Source of the DNA: Achromobacter agilis
Lineage (GTDB): Bacteria > Pseudomonadota > Gammaproteobacteria > Burkholderiales > Burkholderiaceae_B
Length of the DNA stretch: 64,000 nucleotides
Assembly (NCBI RefSeq): GCF_900496965.1
Contig: NZ_UFQB01000005.1
Span: forward strand, 124,001 to 188,000
Direction of reading: 5' to 3'
Below the pieces are notes generated by a model, which saw nothing but the letters and a program-made list of their open reading frames with translations, made no database searches and was not told the DNA's origin. Within the stretch, counting starts at the first letter, position 1, and each line of letters opens with the position of its first letter. This document shows positions 26,059-34,570 of this stretch, one piece after another. A program made the translations under genes and the position numbers.

Positions 26059-26967
26059 ATGTCAAAAGACGTCACGCTGCGCCAGTTGCGCTACTTCGCG
26101 GCCGCCGCCCGCACGGGCCGGTTCTCGATGGCCGCCGCCGATGAACATGTCTCGCAATCCGCCGTCACCAACGCGGTGCTGGCGCTGGAGGCCCAGCTGG
26201 GCGTGCGCCTGTTCGACCGCCATCCGCACGGCGTCACGCTGACGCCCGAAGGACACAATTTCCACCAGCGCACCCGCGACGTACTCGATTCCCTGGACGA
26301 TGCCCTGCGCGAACCCGGCTTCCAGCGTTATGCGCTGCGCGGATCGGTGCGGATCGCGGCGTCCTACACGGTGCTGGGCTACTTCCTGCCCGACCTGCTG
26401 GCGCGCTTCCGCCGCCGCTACCCGGACGTGGTGCTGGACCTGGTCGACCTGGACCGCTCCGACATCGAGGCGGCCGTCGCCAGCGGCGACGTGGAATTGG
26501 GGGTCGCGCTGCTGTCCAACGTGGAACATCGCGAGCGCTTCGGGCACCAGGTGCTGGTGCGGTCCCGCCGCCAGCTATGGACGGCGTCCGGCCATCCGCT
26601 GTTGCAGGCGCCCTCTCCGCCATCGCTGGCCGACATTGCGCAGTATCCGTACATCCTGCTGGAAATGGACGAGGGGGAGCGTTCCGCGCTGGCCTATTGG
26701 CAGGCCCGCGGCCTGCGGCCCGACATCGCGTTCCGGACGCGCTCGATGGAAGCGCTGCGCGGGCTGGTGGCGCACGGCTTCGGCGTCACCATGCTGTCGG
26801 ACATGGTCTACCGCCCCTGGTCGCTGGAGGGCCGCAAGATCGAAGCCGTGCCCATCGTCGACGCCGTTCCGCCCATGGAGGTGGGCCTGCTGTGGCATCC
26901 GCGCGCGGCCATCGCGAAACCGGCCGAGGCGTTCCGCCAGTTCATGATGTACGCCTGCGGCGTCTGA
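26059..26967 (+). CDS. LysR-family transcriptional regulator
   Basis: 302 residues from ATG 26059 (an in-frame ATG at 26035 would add 8 residues). HTH: LRQLRYFAAAARTGRFSMAAADEHVSQSAVTNAVLALEAQLG. Typical LysR effector domain with VDLDRSDIEAAVASGDVELGV. Divergent from the 2-oxo acid ferredoxin oxidoreductase and converging on another LysR gene 8 bp away. Most likely controls the oxidoreductase gene. Confidence 0.85.
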   Translation: MSKDVTLRQLRYFAAAARTGRFSMAAADEHVSQSAVTNAVLALEAQLGVRLFDRHPHGVTLTPEGHNFHQRTRDVLDSLDDALREPGFQRYALRGSVRIAASYTVLGYFLPDLLARFRRRYPDVVLDLVDLDRSDIEAAVASGDVELGVALLSNVEHRERFGHQVLVRSRRQLWTASGHPLLQAPSPPSLADIAQYPYILLEMDEGERSALAYWQARGLRPDIAFRTRSMEALRGLVAHGFGVTMLSDMVYRPWSLEGRKIEAVPIVDAVPPMEVGLLWHPRAAIAKPAEAFRQFMMYACGV

Positions 26968-26975
26968 CGCCGCCG

Positions 26976-27884
26976 TTACACCAGTTCTGCGCCCTTGCGC
27001 CGCGTGAACTGGACCAGCGACCGCAAGGCCAGCGCATGCATGGCGGCCACCGAAGGCAGCAGCGTTTCCTCCTTGCGGGTCAGGACGCCGACGATGCGCT
27101 CCACGGTTGGCTCGGCCAAGGGCACGAAAGCCAGGCCGGTGGCGGCCGCCGGCCGCGCCAGTACCGGCAGCACGGTCACGCCCAACCCGCTCACCACGCT
27201 GGCCAGCAGCGAAGCGCGGTTGGACACCACCATGAAGGGATCCTCGATCGCGCCGCCCAATTGCCGGTTCCGCAGCGTGTCGAACGTAGCGTTGCCGATC
27301 AGGCGTTCGCCGGCCAGCGCCGACCACGGCACCGGGCCGCGCCGCCGCGCCAGCGGATGGCTCTTGCGGCAGACCAGGCCGAAGGCGTCGCGCGCCACCG
27401 GCGCGAACGCGACCTCTTCCGTCCGCGGCACCTGCCCCGCCACGCCCACCTGTACTTCGCCGCTCAGCACCAGCCGGTGCACGTCCTGCGACGACTCGTC
27501 GATGGCGCGGATGCGGATCGCGGGATGGCTGCGCGCATAGCGCTCCAGCAACCGTGGCAGCCATTCATCGGCGAGCGACGGCATGACCGCCAGCGACACC
27601 GCCCCCTGGCTGCCCAGGCCAAGCTGGCGCGCCGCGTCCAGCACCCGGTCGTGCGTGGACAGCAACTCGCGCAACAGCGGCGCCACGGCAACGCCCAGCG
27701 GCGTGAGCTGCGCCCGCTTGCCCGGTTCGAAGAGCGGCGCGCCCAGCTGCTGCTCCAGGTCCTGCATGGCCGCCGAGACGGCGGCCTGGGAACGGAACGT
27801 GCCTTCGGCCGCCAGGCGGAAGCTGCCGTGATCGGCCGCGAGCAGGAACTGGCGCAGGTGCTGGATCTTCAGGGGCGGCGGCAT
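26976..27884 (-). CDS. LysR-family transcriptional regulator
   Basis: 302 residues. HTH near residues 7-66 (IQHLRQFLLAADHGSFRLAAEGTF, SQAAVSAAMQDLEQQLG), then an effector-binding domain (VHRLVLSGEVQVGVAG). Divergent from the DUF1185-hydrolase-Bug operon, with a perfect inverted repeat between them, so it is the likely regulator of that operon. Confidence 0.87.
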   Translation of the reverse strand: MPPPLKIQHLRQFLLAADHGSFRLAAEGTFRSQAAVSAAMQDLEQQLGAPLFEPGKRAQLTPLGVAVAPLLRELLSTHDRVLDAARQLGLGSQGAVSLAVMPSLADEWLPRLLERYARSHPAIRIRAIDESSQDVHRLVLSGEVQVGVAGQVPRTEEVAFAPVARDAFGLVCRKSHPLARRRGPVPWSALAGERLIGNATFDTLRNRQLGGAIEDPFMVVSNRASLLASVVSGLGVTVLPVLARPAAATGLAFVPLAEPTVERIVGVLTRKEETLLPSVAAMHALALRSLVQFTRRKGAELV

Positions 27885-27914
27885 GGCGGATAGGCAATGA
27901 ATTCGGATTTTCCG

Positions 27915-27934
27915 AAATTAACTTACGTTAATTT
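27915..27934. promoter_or_regulatory. Perfect inverted repeat, probable LysR operator
   Basis: AAATTAAC - TTAC - GTTAATTT: 8-bp arms, 4-bp spacer, no mismatch, in the 121-bp gap between the divergent LysR gene and the DUF1185 gene. It contains a T-N11-A LysR box. Confidence 0.65.
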
Positions 27935-28005
27935 GGATTGTCAAAATCCAGCCGCGCCCCCAACAATGGCCTCGTCTTTCATCCAACAGGTCGTGGAGCC
28001 GCGGT

Positions 28006-28599
28006 ATGTCACTGCAAGTGCGAAAAATAGTCAGTTATGTCGAGAAAACCCTGATCGAAGGAGGCCGCGCGGCCGAGCGCCCGCTGGTGATGATCGTGGC
28101 CGCCGCCGTGATCCGCAATCCGTGGGCCGGGCTGCCTTTCCAGGAAGACCTGCGTCCGCAGATCCTCGAAGCCGCGCCGCCGCTGGGCGCGCTGCTGGTC
28201 GAGGAGATCCTGCGCCAGGCGGGATCCGCGGACCAGATCGAAGCGTACGGCAAGGCGGCGGTGGTCGGCACCGCCGGCGAAGTCGAGCATGCCTCCGCGC
28301 TGATCCACACGCTGCGCTTCGGCAACGCCTACCGCAACGCCGTCGGCGGCACCAGCTACCTGAGCTTCACCAACATGCGCGGCGGACCGGGCTGCGTGAT
28401 TTCGGTGCCCTTGATGCACAAGCATGACGAAGGCCTGCGTTCGCACTATCTCACCGTGCAGACGACCATCAACGACGCTCCGGCGCCGGACGAGATCGTG
28501 GTCGCGCTGGGCGCCGCCACTTCCGGACGCCCGCACCACCGCATCGGCAACCGCTATTCCGACATGCAGGAACTCGAGCGCGAGGCCCAGGCGAAATGA
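28006..28599 (+). CDS. DUF1185 'amino acid synthesis' family protein
   Basis: 197 residues, ribosome site GGAG upstream. Matches the small DUF1185 family in overall layout: VRKIVSYVEKTLIEGGRAAERPLVMIVAAAVIRNPW at the start, GKAAVVGTAGEVEHASALIH in the middle, VVALGAATSGRPHHRIG near the end. Despite the family name the biochemical function is not established. It shares a 4-bp ATGA overlap with the alpha/beta hydrolase gene and an operon with a Bug receptor, which points to degradation of an imported acid rather than amino-acid synthesis. Confidence 0.8.
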   Translation: MSLQVRKIVSYVEKTLIEGGRAAERPLVMIVAAAVIRNPWAGLPFQEDLRPQILEAAPPLGALLVEEILRQAGSADQIEAYGKAAVVGTAGEVEHASALIHTLRFGNAYRNAVGGTSYLSFTNMRGGPGCVISVPLMHKHDEGLRSHYLTVQTTINDAPAPDEIVVALGAATSGRPHHRIGNRYSDMQELEREAQAK

Positions 28600-29384
28600 G
28601 CGCGCACTCCCGCCGTTCAGGCCGCGGCGAGCCGCTGGTGCTGTTGCATGGCGTCGGCCTCGACCACACGCTGTGGGACGACCTGGCGCCGCTGCTGGAG
28701 CCGCATTTCGATGTGCTGCGCTATGACCTGCTCGGCCACGGCGGCGCCCCCGGCATCGACGGAACCGTAACCGTGGCCGATTTCATCGCGCAACTCGACG
28801 CCGAACTGGATCGGGCCGGCTGGCAGAGCGCCAACGTACTGGGCTATTCCATGGGCGGCCTGATCGCGGGGGCCTATGCCGCCGCCCGGCCGCAGCGGGT
28901 CGTCCGGCTGGCGCTGCTCAGCACGGTATTCCAGCGCAGCGCGGACGAAGCGCGCGCCGTGCTGGCGCGCCTGGATGCCGCCGCGACGCAGGACCCCGCG
29001 GCAGCCGCCGAGATATCGCTCAAGCGCTGGTTCACGCCCGCCTTCCAGGCGCGGCGCCCGGAGCGGGTCGCCTGCATCGGGCAGCGCCTGTTGCGCAACA
29101 ACCGGCCCCACTTCCTGGCCGCCTACCGCGTGTTCGCGCTGGGCGATCCGGTCCTGGCGCAGGCGGCGCCCGGCATCGCGTGCCCGGCGCTGGTGATGAC
29201 GGGCGCAGAGGACGTGGGATCGACCCCGCGCATGACGCGCGACCTGGCGGCGGCCCTGCCCCGCGGCGAGGCGCGCGTGGTGCCTGGCCAGCGGCATATG
29301 CTGCCGGTGGAGGAACCCGCGGTCGTGGCATCGGCCCTGCACGGATTTTTTTTGCCGGCGTCCGGCGGATCGTCCCTTATCTAG
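28596..29384 (+). CDS. Alpha/beta hydrolase (3-oxoadipate enol-lactonase-like)
   Basis: 262 residues. Oxyanion-hole LLHGVG, nucleophile elbow GYSMG (Ser85), acid within GAEDVGSTP and the catalytic His in GQRHMLP near the end. The size and GYSMGG motif resemble PcaD-type enol-lactonases and other small C-C/ester hydrolases. Translationally coupled to DUF1185. Probably hydrolyses a lactone or ester arising from the compound taken up by the Bug receptor encoded downstream. Confidence 0.85.
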   Translation: MSAHSRRSGRGEPLVLLHGVGLDHTLWDDLAPLLEPHFDVLRYDLLGHGGAPGIDGTVTVADFIAQLDAELDRAGWQSANVLGYSMGGLIAGAYAAARPQRVVRLALLSTVFQRSADEARAVLARLDAAATQDPAAAAEISLKRWFTPAFQARRPERVACIGQRLLRNNRPHFLAAYRVFALGDPVLAQAAPGIACPALVMTGAEDVGSTPRMTRDLAAALPRGEARVVPGQRHMLPVEEPAVVASALHGFFLPASGGSSLI

Positions 29385-29436
29385 ATAGAGACGGCCGCCG
29401 GCGCGCCCGCGCAGCGTGGAAACGGAGACATACAAC

Positions 29437-30408
29437 ATGAATCGCAGAACCCTCCTGAAGAACCTGGCGGCCCTGGCCATCGCACCGGCCGGCGCCACGC
29501 TGGGCCGCGCGGCCGGCGCGCGCGAAGCGCCCTTGCGCGTCATCGTGCCCTTCCCCCCGGGCGGCGGCACGGACGTACTGGGCCGGGTCATCGCGGCGAC
29601 GCTGGAAAGCGCGCTTGAACGTCCGGTCGTCGTCGAGAACAAGCCCGGCGCCAGCGGCATGCTGGGCGCCGACTACACCGCCAACGGCGCCAAGGACGGC
29701 AGCGTGCTGCTGTTCGCGGGCCTGGTGCCTTCGGTGCGCTACTACGCCCGGCCGCCCGAAGACGTGCTGAAGCAGCTGGCTCCCGTCTGCCCGATCGCGC
29801 GTTCGCCCTACATGGTTGCGGTCAACGCCGGCGTGCCGGCCAAGACCCTGGGCGAGCTCGTCGCCCAGGCCAGGCGCGAACCCAAGGGGCTGACCTTCGG
29901 CACCCCCGGCAACGCCACGCCCCAGCACCTGGCGACCGAACTGCTCCAGATGGCTTGCGGCGTCGAGCTGCTGCACGTGCCGTATCGAGGCACCGGCCCG
30001 ATGATGACGGACCTGCTGGGCGGGCAGATCCAGGTGGTGGTCGCCACCGTGGCGGCGGTGGAGCCCTATCTGCAGGGCGGGCGCCTGCGCGTGCTGGCCG
30101 TGACCAGCCCCGAACGCCTGCCCAAGTACCCGGACATCCCCACAGTGGCCGAAAGCGGCTATCCCGGCTTCTCCGCGCAGATCCAGTTCGGCACGTACTG
30201 CGCCGCCGGCACTCCGGAAACGGCGATCGCAGTGCTGAACCAGGGCATCAACCGCGCGCTGCAGACCGAGACGGTCCGCGCCAAGCTGGCCGAACAGGGC
30301 TTCCAGCCCACGGGCGGCACGCCCGCTCAGCTGCAGCAGGCGCTGCTGGCCGAAATACGCGACGTGGCGGGGCTGGTCCAGGCCGGCAAGGTAAAGGTCG
30401 ACCTGTAA
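29437..30408 (+). CDS. Bug-family tripartite tricarboxylate transporter receptor (TctC)
   Basis: 323 residues from ATG 29437 (GGAG 7 bp upstream; an ATG at 29416 lacks one). The N-terminus MNRRTLLKNLAALAIAPAG resembles a twin-arginine-type signal. Bug fold: LRVIVPFPPGGGTDVLGRV, VVVENKPGASGMLGAD, LLHVPYRGTGPMMTDLLGGQIQ. Third gene of the DUF1185 operon. Binds an unknown carboxylate in the periplasm. Confidence 0.9.
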   Translation: MNRRTLLKNLAALAIAPAGATLGRAAGAREAPLRVIVPFPPGGGTDVLGRVIAATLESALERPVVVENKPGASGMLGADYTANGAKDGSVLLFAGLVPSVRYYARPPEDVLKQLAPVCPIARSPYMVAVNAGVPAKTLGELVAQARREPKGLTFGTPGNATPQHLATELLQMACGVELLHVPYRGTGPMMTDLLGGQIQVVVATVAAVEPYLQGGRLRVLAVTSPERLPKYPDIPTVAESGYPGFSAQIQFGTYCAAGTPETAIAVLNQGINRALQTETVRAKLAEQGFQPTGGTPAQLQQALLAEIRDVAGLVQAGKVKVDL

Positions 30409-30422
30409 CCCCTCGCCCGTAC

Positions 30423-30438
30423 TGCTGGATAACCAGCA
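30423..30438. terminator. Short hairpin after the Bug receptor gene
   Basis: TGCTGG-ATAA-CCAGCA, 6-bp arms and 4-nt loop, followed by TTTA on the plus strand. Weak terminator for the DUF1185 operon, or an operator of the activator gene downstream. Confidence 0.4.
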
Positions 30439-30510
30439 TTTACAGGCGTGCCGTCCTCTGTGCATGCTGCCCGATGATCCGGCGTAGATCGGGCGCACCA
30501 TGGAGACGAT

Positions 30511-32397
30511 ATGCCGAATTCTCTGCACTCCGCCCATATCCGCGAGATCGAACAGGTCGGCCTGGGCCGCCCCACCCAGCGCGACGCGCACGTGGTGAGC
30601 AGCTGGCTGCGCTGCCTGGACCAGTACCGGCTGGATCCCGCGCATGCCTGCGAGGCGTACATCGTGCCGGACGGCCGCCTGCGAGAGCACCGGCAGCAAT
30701 CCGAATCGCTGATCGCCATCGCGCGGTCCGGCCTGGACAACCTGTTCCGCCACGTCGCGGGGCAGAACTACGTGCTGCTGCTGGCCGACAGGCAAGGCGT
30801 CACCGTGGAATTCCTGGGCGACGCCCAGCAGACCGCCAGGCTGCGCAAGGCGGGGCTCTACCTGGGATCGGAATGGTCGGAACGGCGCGCCGGCACCTGC
30901 GCCGTGGGCGCCTGCCTGGAAAGCGGCGAAGCGCTCACCATCCACCAGACCGACCACTTCGACAACACCCACACGCCGCTGTCCTGCACCGCGGCGCCCA
31001 TCTACAGCGCCGATGGCGAACTGGCGGCCGTGCTGGACATCTCGCTGCTCAGTTCCCCCATTCTCAAGGCCAGCCAGAACCTGGCGCTGCACCTCGTCAC
31101 CAGCACCACGCGGCGCATCGAAATGGCCAACCTGATGGCGCGCACCAGCAACGAATGGGTGCTGCGCTTCGCGCGTTCGCCGGAGTTCCTGGACGTGGAT
31201 CCCGAGGCCGCCATCTCGCTCGACGGATCCGGCCGCATCCTGGGCATGACGCACACGGGCGCCAAGCTGCTGGCGCGCGCCGCGGGCCTGGATTGGCGCA
31301 ACCCCGCCACGCTGATCGGCCAACCTGTCACCCGTTTCTTCGACGTGCAGCTGGACGACCTGCCCCGCTACACCCGTGCCCACGCGCCGCAGCAGCGGCT
31401 GATCATCGCGCGCGACGGCAACGCCCTGTTCGCGCACGCCATCGAGCCCAACCGGCATTCCCGTGTCGCCGCCGTCGCGGTGCGCGGGGCGCCGTCCGCC
31501 TTGCGCGGCCTGGACGGCGGCGACACGGCGATGGCCGCCATGCTGGCGCGCGCCGCCAAGCTCGCCAGGCAGCGCCTGCCGATCCTGCTGCAGGGTGAAA
31601 CGGGGGTAGGCAAGGAATACCTGGCGCGCGCCCTCCACGACAGCAGCCAGCGCCCGGGCCGCTTCGTCGCGGTGAACTGCGCGGCGATCCCCGAATCGCT
31701 GATCGAAAGCGAGCTGTTCGGCTACCTGCCCGGCGCCTACACGGGCGCGGCGGTCAAAGGCCGCAAAGGCCTGATCGAGGAATCCGACGGCGGCACCCTG
31801 TTCCTGGACGAGATCGGCGACATGCCGCTGACACTGCAAAGCCGCCTGCTGCGCGTCCTGGCCGAATCCGAGGTCACGCCCATCGGCGCCAACGCCCCGC
31901 GCGCCGTGCGCCTCAGCCTCGTCTCGGCTTCGCATCGCGACCTGGCGGCCCTGGTGCGCGAGGGACGTTTCCGCGAAGACCTCTATTACCGCGTCAATGC
32001 CGCCACGCTGACCGTGCCGCCGCTGCGCGAACGCGAGGATCTGGACTGGCTGATCGCCCGCCTGCTGGCGCGCCACCAGGACGAGGCGGGCGCCCCGGTG
32101 CTGGCGCCCGCTGCCCTGATGGCGCTGAGGGCACACGCCTGGCCCGGCAACATCCGGGAACTCGCCAACGCCATTGCGGTGGCCGCCGCGCTGTGCGAAA
32201 ACGGCGTCATCGAACCTGGCGACCTGCCCGACGCGCTCGCGACGGTCGCCGCGGCCGCCAGCCCCGGGGAAGCCGCCCTGCGCGCCACGCTGGCGCGTTG
32301 CGCCGGCAACGTGTCCGAAGCCGCGCGGCGCCTCGGCGTCGACCGCTCCACCGTCCATCGCCAGATGCGGCGCTACGGTCTTTCCTCGCGCTCCTGA
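30511..32397 (+). CDS. Sigma-54-dependent activator (AcoR-like: GAF, AAA+, Fis)
   Basis: 628 residues. The N-terminal part (about 70-200) has a GAF-like sensor as in AcoR (SEWSERRAGTCAVGACLESGE is typical). AAA+ domain: Walker A GETGVGKE (362-369), GAYTGA (408-413), a Tyr variant of the GAFTGA loop that touches sigma-54, and Walker B TLFLDEIGDM. C-terminal Fis-type HTH (GNVSEAARRLGVDRSTVHRQM). It senses a small molecule and activates a -24/-12 promoter. One such promoter with an upstream palindrome lies in the next intergenic region, in front of the monooxygenase gene. Confidence 0.92.
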   Translation: MPNSLHSAHIREIEQVGLGRPTQRDAHVVSSWLRCLDQYRLDPAHACEAYIVPDGRLREHRQQSESLIAIARSGLDNLFRHVAGQNYVLLLADRQGVTVEFLGDAQQTARLRKAGLYLGSEWSERRAGTCAVGACLESGEALTIHQTDHFDNTHTPLSCTAAPIYSADGELAAVLDISLLSSPILKASQNLALHLVTSTTRRIEMANLMARTSNEWVLRFARSPEFLDVDPEAAISLDGSGRILGMTHTGAKLLARAAGLDWRNPATLIGQPVTRFFDVQLDDLPRYTRAHAPQQRLIIARDGNALFAHAIEPNRHSRVAAVAVRGAPSALRGLDGGDTAMAAMLARAAKLARQRLPILLQGETGVGKEYLARALHDSSQRPGRFVAVNCAAIPESLIESELFGYLPGAYTGAAVKGRKGLIEESDGGTLFLDEIGDMPLTLQSRLLRVLAESEVTPIGANAPRAVRLSLVSASHRDLAALVREGRFREDLYYRVNAATLTVPPLREREDLDWLIARLLARHQDEAGAPVLAPAALMALRAHAWPGNIRELANAIAVAAALCENGVIEPGDLPDALATVAAAASPGEAALRATLARCAGNVSEAARRLGVDRSTVHRQMRRYGLSSRS

Positions 32398-32413
32398 GGC
32401 CGCGTCCGGGCGC

Positions 32414-32443
32414 TGCCACACCGCGCGCGCCACAGCTGTGGCA
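32414..32443. promoter_or_regulatory. Palindromic upstream activator site
   Basis: GCCACAGCTGTGGC (32429-32442) is a perfect 14-bp palindrome; a further TGCCACA at 32414-32420 pairs with TGTGGCA at 32437-32443. It is centred about 80 bp upstream of the sigma-54 promoter, the usual place for an enhancer-type site, and directly after the activator gene. Confidence 0.6.
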
Positions 32444-32506
32444 GGCCGCCACGGTTCCGGGCCTGCGCTTTCGTCATCCCCCTGGCGCGCCAGACGCCCG
32501 CCGGGG

Positions 32507-32521
32507 TGGCACGGCGATTGC
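32507..32521 (+). promoter_or_regulatory. Sigma-54 (-24/-12) promoter
   Basis: TGGCAC-N5-TTGC matches the sigma-54 consensus exactly, with GG and GC at the proper 10-bp separation. It lies 103 bp upstream of the monooxygenase start codon and downstream of a palindromic activator site. Confidence 0.85.
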
Positions 32522-32623
32522 TTGATCGTTGTCGACGTCCACCGGCCGGCACAGGCCGGGGCCGTCGCCGGGCCCCAGGCCCGCCACGACAACGACCGCC
32601 CGCAACGGGCAAGGAGACAAGAT

Positions 32624-34426
32624 ATGCAGACCGATCATGCCGACGCCGCCCTGGACGCCGTGCTTGCCCGCCTGAACGCCGCGCTGGGCAACAAGGACAT
32701 CGATGCCGTCGCCAGGCTGTTCCAGGAGGAATGCTACTGGCGCGACCTGGTGCTGTTCACCTGGAACCTGCGCACCCTGGAAGGGCACGGCCAGATCCGC
32801 GACATGCTGGAGCACCAGCTGGCGCAGGTGGAGCCCGTGCGCTTCGGCCGGGACGCCCGCGAAACCGTCTCCGACGAGGCCGGACTGCTACAGGGCTGGA
32901 TCGAGATCGAAACCAATACCGCCCGCGGCTACGGCCACATCCGCGTGAAGGACGGCAGGATCTGGACCCTGCTGACCACCATGTCCGAACTCAAGGGGCA
33001 CGAGGAGCCCAGCGGCGTGCGCCGCCCCAAGGGCGCCGAGCACGGCAGCAGCCGGACCCGCCAGAGCTGGCTCGAAAAGCGCGAGCAGGAGGCCGCCGAA
33101 CTCGGCTACCAGACGCAGCCCTACGTGCTCATCATCGGCGGCGGCCAGGGCGGCATCGCGCTGGCCGCGCGCCTGCGCCAGCTGGACGTGCCTGCCATCA
33201 TCATTGAAAAGAACGAGCGGGCCGGCGACAGCTGGAGAAAGCGCTACAAGTCGCTGTGCCTGCACGACCCGGTCTGGTACGACCACCTGCCCTACATCCC
33301 CTTCCCCGAGAACTGGCCCATCTTCGCGCCCAAGGACAAGATCGGCGACTGGCTGGAGATGTACACCAAGATCATGGAGCTCAACTACTGGACGTCCAGC
33401 GTCTGCCAATCGGCGCGCTACGACGAACAACGGGGCGAATGGGAAGTCACCGTGCTGCGCGAAGGCAAGCCGGTGGTGCTGCGGCCCAAGCAACTGGTGC
33501 TGGCCACCGGCATGTCCGGCAAGCCCAACATCCCCAGCTTCCCCGGCCAGGATGAGTTCCAGGGCGAACAGCACCATTCGTCGCGCCATCCCGGCCCCGA
33601 CGCCTACAGCGGCAAGAACGTGGTCGTCATCGGCGCCAACAACTCCGCGCACGACATCTGCGCGGCGCTCTGGGAAGCCGGCGCCAACGTCACCATGGTG
33701 CAACGCTCCTCCACGCACATCGTGCGCTCCGACACGCTGATGGATATCGGCCTGGGCGGCCTGTATTCCGAGCAGGCGCTGGCAAACGGCATGACCACCC
33801 GCAAGGCCGACCTGACCTTCGCCTCGCTGCCCTACAAGATCATGGCGCAGTTCCAGATCCCGCTGTATGACCAGATGCGCGAGCGCGACGCCGGCTTCTA
33901 CGCCAAGCTCGAGGCCGCCGGCTTCATGCTGGACTGGGGCGACGACGGTTCCGGCCTCTTCATGAAGTACCTGCGGCGCGGCTCCGGCTACTACATCGAC
34001 GTGGGCGCCTGCGACCTGATCATCGACGGCAGCATCAAGCTGCAGTCCCGCACCGACGTCAGCCACCTGACCCGCGACGCCGTCGTCCTGAAATCCGGCG
34101 TCCACCTGCCCGCCGACCTGGTGGTCTACGCGACCGGCTACGGCTCGATGAACGGCTGGGCCGCGGACCTGATCAGCCGGGAGGTCGCGGACAAGGTCGG
34201 CAAATGCTGGGGCCTCGGTTCGGACACCACCAAGGACCCCGGCCCCTGGGAGGGCGAGCAGCGCAACATGTGGAAACCCACCCAGCAGGAAGCGCTGTGG
34301 TTCCACGGCGGCAACCTGCACCAGTCGCGGCACTACTCGCAATACCTGTCCCTGCAGCTGAAGGCGCGCCAGGTGGGGTTGCCCGTGCAGGTCTACGGCC
34401 TGCAGGAGGTGCATCACCAGCGCTAG
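32624..34426 (+). CDS. NTF2-like domain fused to flavin-containing monooxygenase
   Basis: 600 residues from ATG 32624 (AAGGAG upstream). Residues 1-125 are a SnoaL/NTF2-like cone domain (AVLARLNAALGNKDIDAVARLFQEECYWRDL). The rest is an FAD/NAD(P) monooxygenase: GGGQGG (172-177) binds FAD, GANNSA (337-342) is the NADP Rossmann site, and FQGEQHHSSRH resembles the FMO fingerprint. YATGY near the C-terminus is also typical. It likely oxygenates N or S, or inserts oxygen next to a carbonyl; the substrate is unknown. The sigma-54 promoter and AcoR-like activator just upstream indicate inducible expression. Confidence 0.88.
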   Translation: MQTDHADAALDAVLARLNAALGNKDIDAVARLFQEECYWRDLVLFTWNLRTLEGHGQIRDMLEHQLAQVEPVRFGRDARETVSDEAGLLQGWIEIETNTARGYGHIRVKDGRIWTLLTTMSELKGHEEPSGVRRPKGAEHGSSRTRQSWLEKREQEAAELGYQTQPYVLIIGGGQGGIALAARLRQLDVPAIIIEKNERAGDSWRKRYKSLCLHDPVWYDHLPYIPFPENWPIFAPKDKIGDWLEMYTKIMELNYWTSSVCQSARYDEQRGEWEVTVLREGKPVVLRPKQLVLATGMSGKPNIPSFPGQDEFQGEQHHSSRHPGPDAYSGKNVVVIGANNSAHDICAALWEAGANVTMVQRSSTHIVRSDTLMDIGLGGLYSEQALANGMTTRKADLTFASLPYKIMAQFQIPLYDQMRERDAGFYAKLEAAGFMLDWGDDGSGLFMKYLRRGSGYYIDVGACDLIIDGSIKLQSRTDVSHLTRDAVVLKSGVHLPADLVVYATGYGSMNGWAADLISREVADKVGKCWGLGSDTTKDPGPWEGEQRNMWKPTQQEALWFHGGNLHQSRHYSQYLSLQLKARQVGLPVQVYGLQEVHHQR

Positions 34427-34436
34427 GCGCCGCGCC

Positions 34437-34464
34437 GGCCGGCCCGCACGCGGGGCGGCCGGCC
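34437..34464. terminator. GC-rich hairpin after the monooxygenase gene
   Basis: GGCCGGCC (34437-34444) repeated inverted at 34457-34464 around a 12-nt loop, 10 bp after the stop codon. No T-run. Possible terminator. Confidence 0.4.
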
Positions 34465-34493
34465 CCTTGCATCCACCCGACTCCTCGGGGTAA

Positions 34494-34505
34494 ATTGTTG
34501 ACAAT
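34494..34505. promoter_or_regulatory. GntR-type operator, site 1
   Basis: ATTGT-TG-ACAAT, perfect arms, 64 bp before the GntR start codon. It shares TTGTYGACA with site 2. FCD-type GntR regulators use such short TTGT/ACAA palindromes. Confidence 0.6.
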
Positions 34506-34556
34506 CTGACGCAAAGTCGCGCCTTCTTCCGAATTTTTCCCCATTGAAAACGGAAA

Positions 34557-34570
34557 ATTGTCGACACAAT
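34557..34570. promoter_or_regulatory. GntR-type operator, site 2
   Basis: ATTGT-CGAC-ACAAT, containing the perfect palindrome TGTCGACA. It overlaps the first two bases of the GntR start codon (34569), so binding would block initiation: probable autorepression of the whole operon. Confidence 0.6.

Noticed and set aside
29377-32592. 1071-codon open frame opposite the Bug receptor and sigma-54 activator
   Set aside because: Overlaps two genes with full motif sets on the other strand; no recognisable protein features.
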